Below, one piece after another: positions 6,742 to 8,431 of a DNA stretch of 8,431 bases. Position 1 is the stretch's first letter. The number at the start of each line of letters is the position of its first letter. Origin of the DNA: an uncultured Acetobacteraceae bacterium (GTDB lineage Bacteria > Pseudomonadota > Alphaproteobacteria > Acetobacterales > Acetobacteraceae); contig CAIMEK010000023.1 of the NCBI GenBank assembly GCA_903839965.1, forward strand, positions 1-8,431, written 5' to 3'. The translations under genes were made by a program, and so were the position numbers. The notes beneath the pieces were generated by a model that saw nothing but the letters and a program-made list of their open reading frames with translations, did no database searches and was not told the DNA's origin.

Positions 6742-6835
6742 CTGCAGCGGTTCATTCGCCAAGGGGTTCGCACGGCCGATTGGGGTGGTGCCTCTTCGGC
6801 GACCACGACGATTTTGGGAGCCACATACTTTATGA
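6742..6835 (+). pseudogene. Truncated RAYT 3' tail, copy B
   Basis: Nearly identical to copy A, with the same +2 shift relative to the intact gene and one further base lost in the TTTTGGGAG stretch. It again covers only about the final 30 codons of the transposase and ends at the equivalent of the stop codon, 25 nt before a REP hairpin. It arose together with copy A by tandem duplication. Confidence 0.8.
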
Positions 6836-6860
6836 TGGAGCGGTGCGAACACGGTGCAGT

Positions 6861-6890
6861 CCCGCATTTCGCTGCGCGAATGCGGGATAC
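6861..6890 (-). repeat. REP hairpin B, with altered head tetranucleotide
   Basis: CCCGCATTTCGC, TGC, GCGAATGCGGG has the same fold as hairpin A. The head on the minus strand reads GTAT instead of GTAG. It lies about 70 nt before the GTG start of the intact RAYT gene, so that gene is flanked on both sides by REPs of the same orientation. Confidence 0.78.
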
Positions 6891-6958
6891 TTGAGTAACG
6901 GTGGCCTACCATCATGGACAATCTGAAACCTACCCACTCACGTTGAAGGCCAACAGCC

Positions 6959-7495
6959 GTGGTTCACTACCGCCGCAACTTCATCCCGGGGGCCACTTTC
7001 TTCTTTACCGTGGCACTCGCCGACCGCCGATCAAACCGCTTGACCAACCATATTGCAGCCCTGCGCGAAGCCTTTCGAAAGGCCCGATCGGAGCATCCGT
7101 TCGAAATCGACGCGATCGTTGTTTTGCCGGATCATCTGCACACGATCCTCACACTCCCCGACGGCGATGCCGATTTCCCCCATCGTTGGCGCCGCATAAA
7201 GACGGTGTTCACGCAACGCGTGCTCGGTGCCGGCGTGGCGTTGCCGTCGCGCGACGCGACCGGGCGTGTCCTGTGGCAGAGACGCTATTGGGAGCACACC
7301 ATCCGAGACGACACGGATTATGGGCGCCATGTCGACTATGTTCATTACAACCCGGTCAAGCACGGGCTTGTTGCCAATCCCGCTGATTGGCCGCATTCGT
7401 CGCTGCACCGGTTCGTTCGCCACGGGGTTCTTACGGCCGGCTGGGGCGGTGACGCTGGCAGCGACGACGATTTTGGCGAGCCGGACGCGTTATGA
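6959..7495 (+). CDS. REP-associated tyrosine transposase (RAYT, TnpA_REP / IS200-like Y1 family)
   Basis: A 178-residue single-strand DNA nuclease of the HUH/Y1 superfamily that by family knowledge cleaves and joins REP sequences; it has no passenger genes. Visible motifs are the N-terminal HYRRNFIPGATFFFTV, the metal-binding HLH in LPDHLHTIL (His59 and His61), QRRYWEHTIRDDTDY and HVDYVHYNPVKHGLV, with Tyr121 in DDTDY the likely catalytic tyrosine judging by spacing from HLH. Length is normal for the family (about 165-190). The start is a GTG with GAAGG 8 nt upstream; there is no upstream in-frame ATG that aligns better. The tail (FVRHGVLTAGWGG to the stop) is the part repeated as debris upstream. 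The gene appears intact, is flanked by REPs, and is convergent with the hydrolase gene. No convincing promoter was found. Confidence 0.93.
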   Translation: MVHYRRNFIPGATFFFTVALADRRSNRLTNHIAALREAFRKARSEHPFEIDAIVVLPDHLHTILTLPDGDADFPHRWRRIKTVFTQRVLGAGVALPSRDATGRVLWQRRYWEHTIRDDTDYGRHVDYVHYNPVKHGLVANPADWPHSSLHRFVRHGVLTAGWGGDAGSDDDFGEPDAL

Positions 7496-7519
7496 TGGGG
7501 GGTGGAAATGTGGTGCAGT

Positions 7520-7549
7520 CCCGCATTACGCTGCGCTAATGCGGGCTAC
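7520..7549 (-). repeat. REP hairpin C, downstream of the RAYT gene
   Basis: CCCGCATTA and TAATGCGGG are perfect 9-bp arms around CGCTGCGC, headed by GTAG on the minus strand. It begins 24 nt after the transposase stop codon. It is the best-paired of the three REPs here and probably closest to the active substrate form. Confidence 0.85.
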
Positions 7550-7561
7550 GTCGAACGGGGT

Positions 7562-7583
7562 CCAGGGGCCTCTCGGCCCTTGG
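7562..7583. repeat. Second hairpin of the RAYT-REP unit
   Basis: CCAGGGGCC, loop TCTC, GGCCCTTGG: nine pairs including one G-T wobble. It lies 12 nt after REP C and has a relative at 6457-6478, so it belongs to the repeated unit. It may also slow transcription from the convergent genes. Confidence 0.65.
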
Positions 7584-7586
7584 CGG

Positions 7587-7605
7587 GTGCGGGCAGAGCC
7601 CGCGC
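7587..7605. terminator. GC-rich hairpin between the convergent RAYT and hydrolase genes
   Basis: GCGGGC, loop AGA, GCCCGC is a perfect 6-bp stem that extends by one G-T wobble and one G-C pair. It sits between two converging genes, 10 nt past the hydrolase stop. Neither strand has a T-run after the stem (only CTTGCTTGCTTC on the plus strand), so it is at best a weak or factor-assisted terminator. Confidence 0.4.
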
Positions 7606-7614
7606 TTGCTTGCT

Positions 7615-8431
7615 TCACACTGTGCGGTTCGCCCGGGCCAGCACGGCCTCGAACAGGACCTGGCAGCCGGCCTCGGCTTCCGCCGGTTCGATGCTTTCCG
7701 CCTCGTTGTGGCTGAGCCCGTCCTTGCAGGGGGTGAAGATCATCGCGGTGGGGATGTGGCGGGAGACGTAGACCGCGTCGTGGCCGGCGCCGGAGACGAT
7801 TTCGCGGGCGGTGTAGCCGCATTTCGCGGCGGCCCGGCGGACCAGGTCGACGCAGGCCGGGTCGAAGCGCTCGGCGGCGTAGCGGAACAGTTCGGTCAGC
7901 TCCAGTTGCACGCCGCATTCGGCCGCCGCGGCGACGGCCTGGGGGAGGAAATCGTCGGCCATGCGAAAGGCCGTTTCGGTGTCGGGGTGGCGCAGCTCGA
8001 CGGAGAAACGCACCTCGCCGGGGATGACGTTGCGGCTGTTCGGCAGCACCACGAGCTGGCCGACGGTGCCGCGGCCGTCCTCGCCGTGGGAACGCATCAG
8101 GCGGTCCACCAGCACGATCACCTTGGCCGCCGCCAGCAGGGCGTCGCGGCGGGTGGAGGGCGGGGTGGTGCCGGCGTGGCTGTCCACGCCGAGGGCGACG
8201 GCGTCGTACCAGACCTGCGCCTGGGCGCCGGTGACGATGCCGATTTGCTTGCCTTCGGCTTCGAGGATGGGGCCCTGCTCGATGTGAAGTTCAAAGTAGG
8301 CGTCGGCGGGGAAGGCGCGGGCTTCGGCCTCGCCGGCATAGCCGATGCCGTCGAGCGCGGCGCCGACGGTGACGCCTTCCAGGTCGGTGAGGGCGCGCGC
8401 GTGGTTGAGGGCGAACACGCCGGTCCAGACG
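7615..8431 (-). CDS. M20-family amidohydrolase (hydantoinase/carbamoylase, HyuC/allantoate amidohydrolase type), C-terminal part
   Basis: The visible 271 residues are about the last two thirds of a metal-dependent hydrolase that cleaves N-carbamoyl-amino acids, beta-ureidopropionate or allantoate; family members are about 410-420 residues. The frame is open to the right edge (VWTGVFALNH), so the true start lies outside. Visible landmarks are ELHIEQGPILEAEGKQIGIV (His near 8285), the dimerisation-domain motif SHAGTTPPSTRRDAL, LPNSRNVIPGEV, SGAGHDAVYVSRHIPTAM and GLSHNEAE (His near 7710). By family knowledge the HIEQG and GLSHN histidines contribute to the catalytic site or metal binding. The stop is a TGA at 7617-7615. 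Substrate specificity within the family cannot be assigned from this fragment. It converges on the transposase gene and shows no damage. Confidence 0.93.
   Translation of the reverse strand, partial: VWTGVFALNHARALTDLEGVTVGAALDGIGYAGEAEARAFPADAYFELHIEQGPILEAEGKQIGIVTGAQAQVWYDAVALGVDSHAGTTPPSTRRDALLAAAKVIVLVDRLMRSHGEDGRGTVGQLVVLPNSRNVIPGEVRFSVELRHPDTETAFRMADDFLPQAVAAAAECGVQLELTELFRYAAERFDPACVDLVRRAAAKCGYTAREIVSGAGHDAVYVSRHIPTAMIFTPCKDGLSHNEAESIEPAEAEAGCQVLFEAVLARANRTV

Larger units (their letters stand above)
6478..6886 (+). repeat. Two tandem copies of a RAYT-tail plus REP unit
   Basis: The segment 6478-6664 recurs at 6701-6886 with five substitutions and one 1-bp deletion over 187 bp (about 97% identity); the first 95 bp are identical. 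Each unit runs from GCGCGAAGG through a remnant of the 3' end of a RAYT gene into a REP hairpin. A spacer of about 36 bp carrying a degraded second hairpin separates them. The whole gene-free stretch 6415-6958 is explained by this duplication, the upstream hairpin remnant and the leader of the intact RAYT gene. Confidence 0.9.

Noticed and set aside
6507..6926. A 139-codon plus-strand frame across the REP zone
   Set aside because: It only joins the frameshifted RAYT tails and REP hairpins; its repeated peptide comes from the tandem duplication and it has no convincing start.
6387..7615. A complete insertion sequence or transposon carrying the STAND gene
   Set aside because: RAYTs do not mobilise cargo, no terminal inverted repeats or target duplications were seen around the STAND gene, and no integrase or att site is present.

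Overview
The window is very GC-rich and densely coding, and the proteins read like those of an alphaproteobacterium. An Acetobacteraceae/Rhodospirillales-type genome is my best guess, from base composition, the transketolase and the proline/alanine-rich hypothetical protein; this is an impression, not a proof. Five protein genes are supported. Two are cut by the window edges: transketolase on the left and an M20-family amidohydrolase on the right.

Left part, minus strand: the first 387 codons of transketolase (1-1163) lie behind a 214-bp gap. That gap holds an AT-rich perfect inverted repeat, GTTGCA-N11-TGCAAC (1328-1350), shaped like a LysR-type regulator box. Next is a small hypothetical gene (1378-2004) that probably starts at a GTG codon.

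Centre, minus strand: one 1428-residue gene (2065-6351) encodes a multidomain STAND (NLR-like) protein. Its order is an unassigned N-terminal helical region, a TIR domain, a NACHT NTPase, pentapeptide repeats and ten clear plus one degenerate WD40 repeats. TIR domains of this kind typically cleave NAD+ or signal, NACHT modules oligomerise on ligand binding, and the repeats form the sensor. The likely role is abortive-infection immunity against phage or other invaders, from one self-contained gene. The WD40 repeats are almost identical except at a few columns, and blocks have been copied between distant repeats. A 51-bp near-perfect palindrome sits in frame in the linker between the pentapeptide and WD40 parts. 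The gene has a good sigma70-type promoter (TTGACA-16-TATAAA, 6387-6414).

Right part: 6415-6958 carries no intact gene. It is a REP/RAYT zone with two tandem 97%-identical units, each made of a decayed 3' tail of a REP-associated tyrosine transposase (RAYT) gene plus a REP hairpin. An apparently intact RAYT gene (6959-7495, plus strand) follows, with its own REP hairpin, a second hairpin and a terminator-like hairpin. Convergent to it is the C-terminal part of a HyuC/allantoate-amidohydrolase-type M20 enzyme (7615-8431, minus).

Overall, a probable defence gene and a REP-forming transposase with its debris sit between two metabolic genes, which suggests an accessory insertion between housekeeping neighbours.
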